Below, in pieces: positions 1 to 7,709 of a stretch of 64,000 nt of DNA. Made by a program: the position numbers and the translations under genes. The stretch spans positions 248,001 to 312,000 of the forward strand of contig NZ_CANMXB010000001.1 of the NCBI RefSeq assembly GCF_947501785.1, in the 5' to 3' direction. How positions within the stretch are numbered: position 1 is the first letter of the stretch; every line of letters starts with the position of its first letter. The notes beneath the pieces were generated by a model that was not told the origin of the DNA, made no database searches, and saw only the letters and a list, made by a program, of their open reading frames with translations. The DNA is from an uncultured Litoreibacter sp. GTDB lineage: Bacteria > Pseudomonadota > Alphaproteobacteria > Rhodobacterales > Rhodobacteraceae.

Positions 1-1271
1 CTTCGAAAGACGGTTCTGGCGTACCACCAAGTAAAAAAGCTCCAAAACGGCCCAAGCTCCCTATTGAAGCGCGCCTCAATAGGCTTTCTTCGCACTGGGT
101 TACTACCTCAATTGCATTTTTTCAAGTTGTCCCGAAGTTGGCCGACCAGAACTTCAAATTTGCTGGCGATGAGCTAGCAAATCGGATGCGAGCATACGCA
201 GAAGAAGTGTCTTCGTCAGTGACCGAAATATCTGACGATGAGACAGCTATTTCGGAATTTGTTATTCCAATTGATGAACTTCCAATTGTCGCGAACAAGA
301 TTGGCAAATCTACTCAAGTAATTCAGGCCGCAGATGCAATGAACCGCTCGACGCTAGGCGCTCTAGTGTCTGAATACGAGGCATTCCTAGCTAGCCTGCT
401 TCGGCTAGTGAGTGAACTAAGGCCAGAAGCATTTATCACAGATGCCGACACGATATCAGTGGGCGATCTGGAAAGATTTGAAAGCCTTGAGGATGTCAAA
501 TCAGAGTTAGTTGTGAGCAAGATCGACGATCTACTCCATTCGAAAAGTCATATCCAAGTATTGGATTGGATTTCAGAAAAATTCAAAGTCAACTTAACTT
601 CAAACTCCAAGCTTATTTCTGACTTTACTGAGATATGCCAGCGTCGGCACCTGCTTACTCATGCTGGTGGGATTGTGAATAAAAGATATCTGAGGATTTG
701 TACCGAAAGCGGATGCGATCCAGAGGAATTACCAAATCTAGGTGACAAAGTAAAAATAGACCGAAAGTACATTCGTAGGGCTACCGCCCGGGTGTTTCAG
801 GTCGGCTTTTTCTCGTTACACATCATTTGGCAGAAGTTATTGCCCGCGGATTTGGACAATTCGTGTGGGCAAATTTTGACTTCTAGTCATGACTTCCTTG
901 AAAATGATCTGACCAAGATGTGCAGGCGGTTGGCTGATTTCGTTCTAGCTTCAAAAACAAAGCCAAAGGATCAGATATCCGCATATATGGTGATAAACAA
1001 GGCGCTTGGGTATCTCTTTGATCAAGCACTTGAAGAATCTAAGAAAAGCCAACTTATTCAAGAAACACTTGCAAGTAGAGACTGGAGCGTGAAGTCGCCA
1101 ACCATTGAATTGGCCTTAGCATGCGTGAAGCAGGAATTTGATGATATTGAAAAACTTGCTGAAGCTGCCGCGCTAGATGGTGTCGACTATTATGATGCTA
1201 ACACATGGGCAGTTTTTCGTGAGGTAAGGGAGAAGCCAGAGTTTCTAAATAAGTTTAAACGCAGGAAGTAG
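1..1271 (+). CDS. HEPN-like protein, 3' part (cut by window edge)
   Basis: The frame is open from base 3 to the TAG at 1269-1271 (about 422 codons), so the gene begins outside the window and the first in-frame TTG at 138 is unlikely to be the true start. Around 642-662 the protein reads RRHLLTHAGG, an R-x4-H motif followed by GG, within a helical, charged context. This is how HEPN domains of the RiboL-PSP/MAE_28990 type look. HEPN domains are usually RNases in toxin-antitoxin and phage-defence proteins. The remaining C-terminal part is helical with no motif I recognise. The coding sequence is clearly more AT-rich than every other gene here, with A/T-ending codons, which suggests horizontal acquisition. 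The HEPN assignment is by eye; the missing N-terminus could change the reading of its role. Confidence 0.6.
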   Translation, partial: SKDGSGVPPSKKAPKRPKLPIEARLNRLSSHWVTTSIAFFQVVPKLADQNFKFAGDELANRMRAYAEEVSSSVTEISDDETAISEFVIPIDELPIVANKIGKSTQVIQAADAMNRSTLGALVSEYEAFLASLLRLVSELRPEAFITDADTISVGDLERFESLEDVKSELVVSKIDDLLHSKSHIQVLDWISEKFKVNLTSNSKLISDFTEICQRRHLLTHAGGIVNKRYLRICTESGCDPEELPNLGDKVKIDRKYIRRATARVFQVGFFSLHIIWQKLLPADLDNSCGQILTSSHDFLENDLTKMCRRLADFVLASKTKPKDQISAYMVINKALGYLFDQALEESKKSQLIQETLASRDWSVKSPTIELALACVKQEFDDIEKLAEAAALDGVDYYDANTWAVFREVREKPEFLNKFKRRK

Positions 1272-1324
1272 TAGGTCGGACAATTCTGCTCGCCTTTCCC
1301 ACCTCAACCCCTGGGGCTCCGCCC

Positions 1325-1371
1325 GTTGGCGGCTGAAACGATCCCCGGATCGTTTCCAAGACGCCGCCAAC
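1325..1371. repeat. Large nested inverted repeat downstream of the AT-rich gene
   Basis: Outer arms gttggcggc (1325-1333) and gccgccaac (1363-1371) enclose perfect inner arms gaaacgatcc (1335-1344) and ggatcgtttc (1347-1356) separated by cc. It lies where AT-rich DNA returns to GC-rich DNA, in the 1272-1639 interval that holds no convincing gene. It has no T-run and so is not a standard terminator. It could be an island-edge or intergenic repeat. Confidence 0.6.
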
Positions 1372-1465
1372 CCCATTAACCATACCACCACCGCGCGTTT
1401 GTAAATTGGTAACCACTGCGCAATAACGTGTTTATACATCCGAAGTCACAAGCTTCACCAAAAAT

Positions 1466-1504
1466 GACCCCAGCGTGCGGCTACACGCTGGGGTCTCTCT
1501 TTTT
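1466..1504. terminator. Rho-independent terminator, possibly bidirectional
   Basis: A perfect 12-bp stem (gaccccagcgtg at 1466-1477 and cacgctggggtc at 1484-1495) with loop cggcta is followed by tctctttttc. A run of As lies on the left side (1461-1464), so it could also work for minus-strand transcripts. The nearest gene on the plus strand is the AT-rich gene ending at 1271. Confidence 0.75.
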
Positions 1505-1549
1505 CGGCTAACCGCCTAGAAGAGACGGTAGGCGGCAATCATTCTACCT

Positions 1550-1628
1550 TGTCATCCCCGCGAAGGCGGGGACCTCGCGGTACGGAGCGCCTCATTTCAT
1601 CGGGGTCCCCGCTTTCGCGGGGATGACA
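1550..1628. repeat. REP-like palindrome pair
   Basis: Two 25-nt arms (1550-1574 and 1604-1628) are inverted copies with a single mismatch. Each arm contains the small hairpin ccccgc-gaag-gcgggg (left) or its t-containing variant (right). The core tgtcatccccgcgaa is a common intergenic element in alphaproteobacteria. It sits 11 bases beyond the stop of the minus-strand gene at 1640. Confidence 0.7.
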
Positions 1629-1639
1629 GGCGCAACATG

Positions 1640-1894
1640 TCACCGGCCCTTCAACTCCGCCACCAGCTCTGCATTCTCCGCCTCCCATGCCCGCAGCTTC
1701 AGGTAGGCGACCGTGTTCTGCTCCGGCGTCAGCACTGATCCGGGAACGCGCAGGTGCGGCTCGTCGGCGAACAGCCGTTTGGCCTGTTGGTAGGTCTCGT
1801 TGCAGGCAAAGCGTTGCGGCTGGGTCAGCACCCCCACCGCAGCATCCGCCGCGCAGGCGTAGTAGATGGTCAGCAAAGTGACGAGTTCGGGCAT
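1640..1894 (-). CDS. Small hypothetical protein (84 aa)
   Basis: I do not recognise this family. ATG at 1892-1894 is preferred over the upstream in-frame extension because a ggag Shine-Dalgarno element sits about 6 bases before it. The N-terminus MPELVTLLTIYYAC is moderately hydrophobic, then comes a polar stretch and a charged helix ending in AENAELVAELKGR. Two cysteines are present (ACAADA and RFACNE). It follows the 1965-2258 gene on the same strand with a 70-bp gap and may be co-transcribed with it. It ends next to the REP-like repeat. Confidence 0.55.
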   Translation of the reverse strand: MPELVTLLTIYYACAADAAVGVLTQPQRFACNETYQQAKRLFADEPHLRVPGSVLTPEQNTVAYLKLRAWEAENAELVAELKGR

Positions 1895-1964
1895 CGGGTC
1901 TCCGGTTTTTGGCGACCTCAGACTAAAGGCGTCGCGCCGCAACCCGTCATCAAATCCGCGCGAG

Positions 1965-2258
1965 CTATTCGCCGCCGCGCGAGCGGTACGTTTCCTCGAA
2001 ATACAGGATCGAATGGAAGGGGATGACGATGTCCGTGTGGGTCCGGTAGCCGCTGGATTTGCGCAGGCGCACGAAATCCGTCCCGACCTCCCGCACCGAC
2101 CCGCTGATCGTCAGGGGCGCCGCGTTGGTGCGCCCCGGCGTATCCGCGCGCAGGAAGAATTTGTAGCTGAGCGTCTGGCTGCCCACCCTGATTTCTCCCA
2201 TCAGCGCGTGGCTGATCGACATCAAGTTGGCGGTCATCATCTTGGTTGCTTTGGCCAT
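1965..2258 (-). CDS. Small hypothetical protein (97 aa), possibly an Sm-like barrel
   Basis: ATG at 2256-2258 has a gggag element upstream; the longer reading from 2279 lacks one. The protein starts MAKATKMMTANLMS. It then has a stretch of alternating beta-type residues containing SGSVREVGTDFVRL and IVIPFHSILYF, a pattern resembling the two Sm motifs of small RNA-binding barrels. That similarity is only impressionistic. It precedes the 1640-1894 gene on the same strand. Confidence 0.55.
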   Translation of the reverse strand: MAKATKMMTANLMSISHALMGEIRVGSQTLSYKFFLRADTPGRTNAAPLTISGSVREVGTDFVRLRKSSGYRTHTDIVIPFHSILYFEETYRSRGGE

Positions 2259-2397
2259 AATGCGGCTCCCTCTGGACAAAAATGCAGGTCTAAATGTCTT
2301 CAGAGTGCCACAGCGCCCGCGTTTTGCAAACGGGCGCGATCATCTATACGCAATCTATAGGTTTGCTCCGCGCTTTCTACACTCCCGTCGCAGGCAC

Positions 2398-2427
2398 AAA
2401 AAAAACGGCCCGCGTGATGCAGGCCGT
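2398..2427 (-). terminator. Terminator of the cold-shock gene
   Basis: Read on the minus strand, acggcc and ggccgt pair across an inner tgc/gcg extension and are followed by eight Ts (the As at 2398-2405). It lies about 30 bases beyond the cold-shock gene stop codon. Confidence 0.8.
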
Positions 2428-2454
2428 CCCAAATAGTGTCGCCTTTTGAAAGAC

Positions 2455-2664
2455 TTAGTCCAGCGCGACCAGATCGCCCGCGGACTGACGCCCGTCGCGG
2501 CCTTCGATCATTTCATACTGGATTTTCTGATCGTCGCGCAGCCCGGTCATCCCGGCGCGCTCAACGGCAGAAATATGAACGAACACGTCCTTGCCCCCAT
2601 CATCTGGTGCAATAAAGCCGAAGCCTTTGGTCGTGTTGAACCATTTTACGGTGCCAGTGGCCAT
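2455..2664 (-). CDS. cspA: Cold-shock protein (CspA family)
   Basis: A 69-residue single cold-shock domain that binds single-stranded RNA or DNA and melts RNA structure at low temperature. The start MATGTVKWFN at 2664 has the strong element aaggaga just upstream, so the longer open frame to 2757 is discarded. Both nucleic-acid-binding motifs are visible: KGFGFI (RNP1) and VFVHIS (RNP2). The length matches the family. About 220 bases lie between this start and the divergent gene at 2886, room for the long structured leader typical of cold-shock mRNAs, but no leader structure was established. A terminator follows at 2398-2427. Confidence 0.93.
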   Translation of the reverse strand: MATGTVKWFNTTKGFGFIAPDDGGKDVFVHISAVERAGMTGLRDDQKIQYEMIEGRDGRQSAGDLVALD

Positions 2665-2885
2665 TTCCGTTTCTCCTTCTAGTCCCGCCCAGGGCATCCG
2701 GCGGTGTGGTGCCTTTTCAGTCTTACTTGAGGCATCTGCGGTGAGGAAGAAGGCCATTACGTAAAGTCTGTGTCACAGTTGCAGAGTTAGGTCGTTCATG
2801 TAAAATTTCAACGACAACGGGGTAATGACACGCCATAGGCGGGAACCCGCCGAAGTTGACCTTAGGGAAATTAGGAGCTTTTTGC

Positions 2886-3206
2886 GTGAAATTATACGGC
2901 ATCAAAGCCTGCGACACCTGCCGTAAGGCGTTGAAAACACTACAAGCCGCAGGCAGGGACGTCACATTTGTTGATGTGCGGGACACCCCGCTGAGCGCCG
3001 AAAAGCTGGCCGAATTCCATGATGCGCTGGGCGATGACATGTTAAACACCCGCTCAACCACTTGGCGCGGGCTGACGGATGCCGACCGCGCGCGCGCGCC
3101 GCGGGACTTGATGGCCGAACACCCCACCTTGATGAAGCGCCCGGTGATTGAGGCCGACAGGCTCTATCTCGGCTGGAAGAAGGACGTACAAGACGCCCTT
3201 CTTTAG
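2886..3206 (+). CDS. ArsC/Spx-like reductase family protein (YffB type)
   Basis: A 106-residue thioredoxin-fold protein of the ArsC/Spx/YffB group. From the GTG at 2886 the N-terminus is MKLYGIKACDTCRKAL, with Cys9 and Cys12 forming a CxxC where ArsC relatives keep their catalytic cysteine. A later conserved-looking segment is TLMKRPVIEADRLYLGW; the RP before the strand is typical of this family. GTG is chosen because aggag lies 8 bases upstream (2873-2877). The upstream ATG at 2856 has no such element. YffB proteins are thought to be glutathione-linked reductases; a true arsenate reductase is less likely. The stop codon abuts that of convergent thrS with no spacer. Confidence 0.85.
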   Translation: MKLYGIKACDTCRKALKTLQAAGRDVTFVDVRDTPLSAEKLAEFHDALGDDMLNTRSTTWRGLTDADRARAPRDLMAEHPTLMKRPVIEADRLYLGWKKDVQDALL

Positions 3207-5153
3207 TCAGCGCAGGTCAGGCGGTGTCACCTCGGCCGACAGTGCGCCAATCACATCGGAAACGGCCTCAACTTTGGTGTGCTTCTCCCCAAGTCGGCGG
3301 ACAGTCACCGTTTGATCTTCAACTTCCTTCTTGCCCACTGCGAGAATGACCGGGACCTTGCCGACAGAGTGTTCCCGAACCTTGTAGTTGATCTTCTCGT
3401 TGCGGGTGTCCGCTTCCGCGCGGATGCCTGCGGCTTTCAGTTGGGCGACCGTCTGCATCACGTAGTCATCCGCATCTGACACGATGGAGGCCACCACGAC
3501 CTGCCGCGGGGCCAGCCACATCGGCAGCTTGCCGGAATGCTCTTCGATCAGGATGCCGATGAACCGTTCAAACGAGCCCAGCGTCGCGCGGTGCAACATG
3601 ACCGGGCGGTGCTTGTTCCCGTCCTCGCCAATGTAATTCGCGTCCAGCCGCTCGGGCAGCACGAAATCCACTTGGTGGGTGCCGCATTGCCAGTCGCGGC
3701 CGATGGCGTCGGTCAGCACGAATTCCAGCTTGGGGCCGTAAAACGCGCCTTCGCCGGGGTTCATCTCCGGCTCAATGCCTGCCGCCCGTGTGGCCGACAG
3801 CAGCGCGGCCTCGGCCTTGTCCCAAACCGCGTCAGAGCCGGCGCGGGTGTCTGGCCGGTCAGAGAACTTCACCCGGAAGTTCTCAAACCCAAGGTCGCGG
3901 TAGATGGACGACAAAAACTCAATGTAGACGGCGGTTTCGGACTCGATCTGGTCCTCGCGGCAGAAGATATGCCCATCATCTTGGGTGAACCCGCGCACCC
4001 GCATGATACCATGCAGGGCGCCCGATGGCTCATACCGCGCGCAGGACCCAAACTCCGCCATGCGCAGCGGCAGGTCGCGGTAGGATTTCAGCCCTTGGTT
4101 ATACACCTGCACATGGCAGGGGCAGTTCATCGGCTTCAGCGCGTTCACGGCCTTTTCGCGGGCGTGATCCTCGTCCACTTCGACGATGAACATGTTTTCC
4201 TGGTACTTCTCCCAATGGCCGGAGGCCTCCCAAAGACGGCGATCCACCACTTGGGGGGTATTCACCTCGACATACCCACCGGCCCGCTGTTTGCGGCGCA
4301 TGAAGTCCTGCAACTCGGTGTAGATGGTCCAACCGTTCGGGTGCCAAAACACCTGGCCGGGGGCTTCTTCCTGCATGTGGTACAGGTCCATCTCGCGGCC
4401 CAGTTTGCGGTGGTCGCGTTTCTCGGCTTCTTCGAGGAAGTGCAGGTATTCCTTCAGCTTTTCCTTGTTCTGGAAGGCGACGCCGTAGATGCGTTGCAAC
4501 ATGGCGCGGTCAGAATCGCCGCGCCAATAGGCCCCGGCAACGCTCATCAGTTTGAACGCGTCAGCGGGCACCTGACCAGTGTGCTGCAAGTGCGGCCCGC
4601 GACACAGGTCCTGCCACTCGCCATGCCAATACATGCGCAACGGCTCGTCGCCGGGGATGCTTTCAATCAACTCAACCTTGTATGGCTCGCCATTGTCTTC
4701 ATAAAACTTAACGGCACGCGCACGGTCCCAGATCTCGGTCCGCACGGGGTCGCGCAGGTTGATGATCTCTTTCATCTTCTTCTCGATCGCGCCCAGGTCT
4801 TCCGGGGTGAATGGCTCGGCGCGGTCAAAGTCGTAATACCAACCATTGTCGATCACCGGGCCGATGGTCACCTTCACATCCGGCCAAATCGCCTGCACGG
4901 CGCGCGCCATGATATGCGCGAGGTCGTGGCGGATCAGCTCAAGGGCAGGGGCCTCGTCCTTCATGGTGTTGATAGCGATGCTTGCATCCGCTTCAATCGG
5001 CCATTGCAGGTCGTGATGCTGGCCGTTGACTGTTGCGGAAATCGCCTTCTTGGCCAGCGAAGACGCAATTGACGCCGCCACCTCGGCAGGGGTCACACCT
5101 GCGTCAAATTCGCGCGCATTGCCATCGGGGAAAGTAAGGGAAATTTGGGCCAT
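3207..5153 (-). CDS. thrS: Threonyl-tRNA synthetase
   Basis: A 648-residue class II aminoacyl-tRNA synthetase that charges tRNA-Thr in the cytoplasm. The domain order is complete: an N-terminal TGS domain (about residues 1-62), an editing domain with H76-x3-H80 and a later DLCRGPH giving the zinc-type C/H pair, a catalytic core with the zinc cysteine in NCPCHV and class II motif 2 around [11 protein letters not shown], motif 3 around [11 protein letters not shown], and a C-terminal anticodon-binding domain from about residue 545. The length is usual for the family. It is transcribed alone. The stop TGA touches the stop of the convergent ArsC-like gene. The 230-bp upstream interval shows no leader structure I could identify. 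Confidence 0.98.
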   Translation of the reverse strand: MAQISLTFPDGNAREFDAGVTPAEVAASIASSLAKKAISATVNGQHHDLQWPIEADASIAINTMKDEAPALELIRHDLAHIMARAVQAIWPDVKVTIGPVIDNGWYYDFDRAEPFTPEDLGAIEKKMKEIINLRDPVRTEIWDRARAVKFYEDNGEPYKVELIESIPGDEPLRMYWHGEWQDLCRGPHLQHTGQVPADAFKLMSVAGAYWRGDSDRAMLQRIYGVAFQNKEKLKEYLHFLEEAEKRDHRKLGREMDLYHMQEEAPGQVFWHPNGWTIYTELQDFMRRKQRAGGYVEVNTPQVVDRRLWEASGHWEKYQENMFIVEVDEDHAREKAVNALKPMNCPCHVQVYNQGLKSYRDLPLRMAEFGSCARYEPSGALHGIMRVRGFTQDDGHIFCREDQIESETAVYIEFLSSIYRDLGFENFRVKFSDRPDTRAGSDAVWDKAEAALLSATRAAGIEPEMNPGEGAFYGPKLEFVLTDAIGRDWQCGTHQVDFVLPERLDANYIGEDGNKHRPVMLHRATLGSFERFIGILIEEHSGKLPMWLAPRQVVVASIVSDADDYVMQTVAQLKAAGIRAEADTRNEKINYKVREHSVGKVPVILAVGKKEVEDQTVTVRRLGEKHTKVEAVSDVIGALSAEVTPPDLR

Positions 5154-5387
5154 CTAAGGGCTCCTCGTCGGTTTGGCGCCTACTAAACGCCCGGTTGCGG
5201 GTTATTTTCAGGGGCTTAGTGAAACGTCAGCCCAACTCAGTCAAGAGGTTGATTTTGGTATGCAGTTGCATGCCTCAAAAGCGACAAAAAATTTGTTGTT
5301 TACGACGCGAGGGCGGCGTGCTTAAGAGATGTGAGGACCAAAATGACGCCTATCGGAAACTTTTGAGACCAAGACCTAGAGGTACCT

Positions 5388-5594
5388 ATGCCAGCCTACA
5401 ACAAGACCTTCGACTTGACCCCAGATGATCTTGATCTGATCGAAAGCGCCCTGCGTGAAAAGCAGCGCAAGCTGTCTGCCAGTGGGACCGGGGAGCCTTG
5501 CGAGACCATGCGCGGGACGCATGAGTTGCTGGGCCGCTTGCACAATCAGAAAAATTTCTACCGCCCCAAGGCGCAAGCTTACGTCAGCGGGTAA
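5388..5594 (+). CDS. Conserved-looking small protein (68 aa)
   Basis: Unrecognised small soluble protein starting MPAYNKTFDLTPDDLDLIESALREKQ, with an acidic, helix-prone first half and the HELLGRLHNQKNFYRP segment near the end. The ATG at 5388 has agagg (5378-5382) upstream. It stands alone, faces the MAPEG gene convergently, and is followed by a strong hairpin at 5626-5651. Rhodobacteraceae carry many such short orphan proteins. The clear start signal and terminator support a real gene, but no function can be given. Confidence 0.65.
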   Translation: MPAYNKTFDLTPDDLDLIESALREKQRKLSASGTGEPCETMRGTHELLGRLHNQKNFYRPKAQAYVSG

Positions 5595-5625
5595 AGTCCC
5601 TCGTAGCCCATGGGAAAACTGGTTT

Positions 5626-5655
5626 AGCGGCGGCCCGGACAGGCCGCCGCTGTTC
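5626..5655. terminator. Terminator between convergent genes
   Basis: A perfect 10-bp stem, agcggcggcc (5626-5635) and ggccgccgct (5642-5651), with loop cggaca, followed by gttcgttt. It lies between the 5388-5594 gene and the MAPEG gene and can serve the plus-strand gene. Confidence 0.7.
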
Positions 5656-5657
5656 GT

Positions 5658-6089
5658 TTAGGCCATGCGTCCAACGAAAACCTGGCTGGCCAAAACAAGG
5701 ACGCACACCCACCCCAGGGTGAAGATGATGGGACGGGCGGGGAATTTGGTCAGCCCGGTGATGTAGCCCACAGCGTGCGCCACCCGCAGCCAGAAAAACG
5801 CGATGCAGGTCCAATAGGTCACCGCGTTAAAGCCGCCCACGCGGTCGAGCAGCAGCACAATCACCGCGAAGGGGACGAATTGTTCCAGCAGGTTCATATG
5901 CGCGCGGTAGGCGCGTTGCACCCAAGGCCGGTGCAGCCGCCAGTTGGGCGGCAGGATGAACCCGTCCGGCGCGTCGTCCGGCAGGGTGCCCTCGGGTGCC
6001 GTGTTCACGCCGATGATGTAGGGCATCCAAAGCGTTGCCAGCAGGATCGAAAGGCAGGTGAGAATGCCAAGCTCGGTTGGGAACTCCAT
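5658..6089 (-). CDS. MAPEG-family membrane protein
   Basis: A 143-residue integral membrane protein of the MAPEG (membrane-associated eicosanoid and glutathione metabolism) superfamily; bacterial members are mostly uncharacterised. Four hydrophobic segments are visible: near the N-terminus (ELGILTCLSILLATLWMPYI), around LLEQFVPFAVIVLLL, around YWTCIAFFWLRVAHAVGYI, and the C-terminal IIFTLGWVCVLVLASQVFVG. The central RAHMNLLEQFVPFAV resembles the family signature. The start MEFPTELG at 6089 is chosen because ggagg lies just upstream and overlaps the end of the preceding gene, whose stop is 1 base away. This suggests translational coupling to the ArsR-SRPBCC regulator. Confidence 0.85.
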   Translation of the reverse strand: MEFPTELGILTCLSILLATLWMPYIIGVNTAPEGTLPDDAPDGFILPPNWRLHRPWVQRAYRAHMNLLEQFVPFAVIVLLLDRVGGFNAVTYWTCIAFFWLRVAHAVGYITGLTKFPARPIIFTLGWVCVLVLASQVFVGRMA

Positions 6090-6090
6090 A

Positions 6091-6834
6091 CTAGCCTCCA
6101 TATCCGAATTTTGCCGGTTGGCCGGTTTCGAGGAAGGTTTTCAGGCCTGCAAACATCCGGCTCCACCCTTCCGCAACGCCTTGCTGGCCTTCGGGGATGT
6201 CGTAATGTTCCACTGCAAGCATGCAGAAGTCGCCCTGCGGCGCGATCAGGTAGTCGTAGCGGGACTTGGCCATGTCTGGCCCTTCCCATTTCGGCTCAAA
6301 CGTCGACGAGATCAGGGTTTTGGGCTCTTGATGGGTTTCCGTGCAGATCAGCATGACCCCGGCCGGGGTGTGATAGGTCACCGTGTTGCCCTCGCGGGTG
6401 ATGCGGTCGGCCATGAAATGGTAATGCGCCTGCTTCTCGGGGTCGGTCAGGGCGTCCCACAACGCGTCCTGGGTGCAGCGGATGTAGGTTTCCATGCGGA
6501 AATCGGGTTTGTCGGTCATTTTGGCAGCTCCTTCTAGCTGTTGCTTCAAATCCAGGATGCCTTGCGCCACGGGTTTGGCCAGCAGCGGCTCAATCCAGCG
6601 GTCTATGACCTCCTGAAGGGGGAGGGCGTTCAGGTAGTGATGTTTGAACCGCCCCACTTTCTTGGTCGTGATCAGCTTCGCCTCTTCCAACACCGCCAGA
6701 TGCTTCATGACGCCAAACCGGGTCATGTCGAACTGGGGCTCCAGGTCGCTGAGCGTCTGGCCGTCCCGCTTGCGCAGGCTGTCCAATATCTCGCGTCTGG
6801 CGGCGTCGTTCAGGGCTTTGAAAATCGCGTCCAT
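6091..6834 (-). CDS. ArsR-type HTH / SRPBCC (AHSA1-like) fusion regulator
   Basis: A 247-residue protein made of an N-terminal winged helix (residues 1-95, MDAIFKALNDAARREILD ... GVMKHLAVLEEAKLITTKKVGR, the ArsR pattern with a recognition helix) joined to a C-terminal SRPBCC/AHSA1 ligand-pocket domain (from about residue 105, with repeated aromatic residues and a TFEPKWEGPDM segment). Such fusions probably use the START-like domain to sense a hydrophobic ligand. No ArsR metal-binding cysteine cluster is visible. ATG at 6834 matches the usual start of the family; a GTG at 6864 would add ten residues. A promoter lies so close that the transcript may be leaderless. It is coupled to the MAPEG gene and divergent from the hydrolase operon. 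Confidence 0.85.
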   Translation of the reverse strand: MDAIFKALNDAARREILDSLRKRDGQTLSDLEPQFDMTRFGVMKHLAVLEEAKLITTKKVGRFKHHYLNALPLQEVIDRWIEPLLAKPVAQGILDLKQQLEGAAKMTDKPDFRMETYIRCTQDALWDALTDPEKQAHYHFMADRITREGNTVTYHTPAGVMLICTETHQEPKTLISSTFEPKWEGPDMAKSRYDYLIAPQGDFCMLAVEHYDIPEGQQGVAEGWSRMFAGLKTFLETGQPAKFGYGG

Positions 6835-6841
6835 GGAATCG

Positions 6842-6882
6842 CTTATAGGTGATTGAATAGTCACGTGACAAGTGAGTCACGT
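6842..6882 (-). promoter_or_regulatory. Promoter with overlapping inverted repeat
   Basis: On the minus strand, ttgtca (6871-6866), an 18-base spacer and tataag (6847-6842) form a good -35/-10 pair. The inverted repeat acgtgac (6863-6869) / gtcacgt (6876-6882), separated by aagtga, overlaps the -35 and suits autoregulation by the ArsR-type protein. The -10 ends 7 bases before the ATG at 6834, so transcription would start at or near the start codon. Confidence 0.5.
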
Positions 6883-6965
6883 ATTGAGCACGCCGACGCC
6901 ACGTTGCGGTTTCCTTTGTTCCGGCGCTGGCATAGCCTGCCCACAAGACAGACGGAGAACGCCAT

Positions 6966-7709
6966 ATGCCTCAGTATTTGCAGACAAAAACCGGGAGAAA
7001 GATCGCCTATCACCATCATGACGGGCACGGTCCCGGGCTGGTGTTTTTGGGTGGTTTCAAATCTGACATGGAGGGCACCAAGGCCATTCATTTGGAAGAT
7101 TGGGCGCGAAAACAGGACCGCGCGTTCCTGCGATTCGACTATTCCGGCCATGGTCAATCCTCTGAGGACTTCACCGACGGCTGCATCGGCGACTGGGCCG
7201 ATGACGCCCAAGCCGCGATCTCAGACCTCACTGACGGGCCACAAATCCTCGTCGGCTCCTCGATGGGGGGCTGGATTTCGTTGCTCATGGCCAAGCGCAT
7301 CCCGGAAAAGATAGCGGCCTTGGTCACGATCGCCGCCGCCCCGGATTTTACCGAGGACAGCATGTGGGCGGGCTTCTCCGATGCGCAAAAGGCTGAACTC
7401 AACGCGGGGCAAGTGGCGCTGCCATCAGATTATGGCGAGCCCTACATCATCACCAAGAAGCTGATCGAGGAAGGCCGCACCCAACTGGTGCTCCGCGATC
7501 CGCTCCTACTGCCATTCCCTGTCAGGATGTTGCAGGGCACCGACGACGCGGATGTGGACATGTCGGTCGCATTGCGGCTCATTGACCATGCGGATGGCGA
7601 CGATATGCGGCTGGTGGTTCTCAAGGGCGGGGATCACCGCTTCTCCGACCCGGTGGCGCTTAAACTGGTGGAAGACGCAATTCGCAACGTGATCGAGGTG
7701 ACGGGATGA
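6966..7709 (+). CDS. Alpha/beta hydrolase (ABHD10-like)
   Basis: A 247-residue single-domain alpha/beta hydrolase. The nucleophile elbow is GSSMG with Ser99. The catalytic histidine is probably in GGDHRF near residue 222, and an acid is likely in the preceding TDDADVD loop. The segment FLGGFKSDMEGTKA and the overall length resemble mitochondrial ABHD10 and related acyl-protein or glucuronide esterases. No signal peptide is present, so it should be cytoplasmic. ggaga stands 6-7 bases before the ATG. It is the first gene of a tightly coupled operon; its stop overlaps the next ATG (ATGA). The substrate is unknown. Confidence 0.88.
   Translation: MPQYLQTKTGRKIAYHHHDGHGPGLVFLGGFKSDMEGTKAIHLEDWARKQDRAFLRFDYSGHGQSSEDFTDGCIGDWADDAQAAISDLTDGPQILVGSSMGGWISLLMAKRIPEKIAALVTIAAAPDFTEDSMWAGFSDAQKAELNAGQVALPSDYGEPYIITKKLIEEGRTQLVLRDPLLLPFPVRMLQGTDDADVDMSVALRLIDHADGDDMRLVVLKGGDHRFSDPVALKLVEDAIRNVIEVTG

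Noticed and set aside
138-1271. TTG at 138 as start of the left-edge gene
   Set aside because: The same frame stays open to base 3 without a stop and no ribosome site precedes the TTG, so the gene is truncated rather than starting here.
3537-5072. 511-codon open frame opposite thrS
   Set aside because: It lies wholly on the other strand of a certain gene and has the His/Gln/Val-rich composition of GC-rich antisense frames; no family features.
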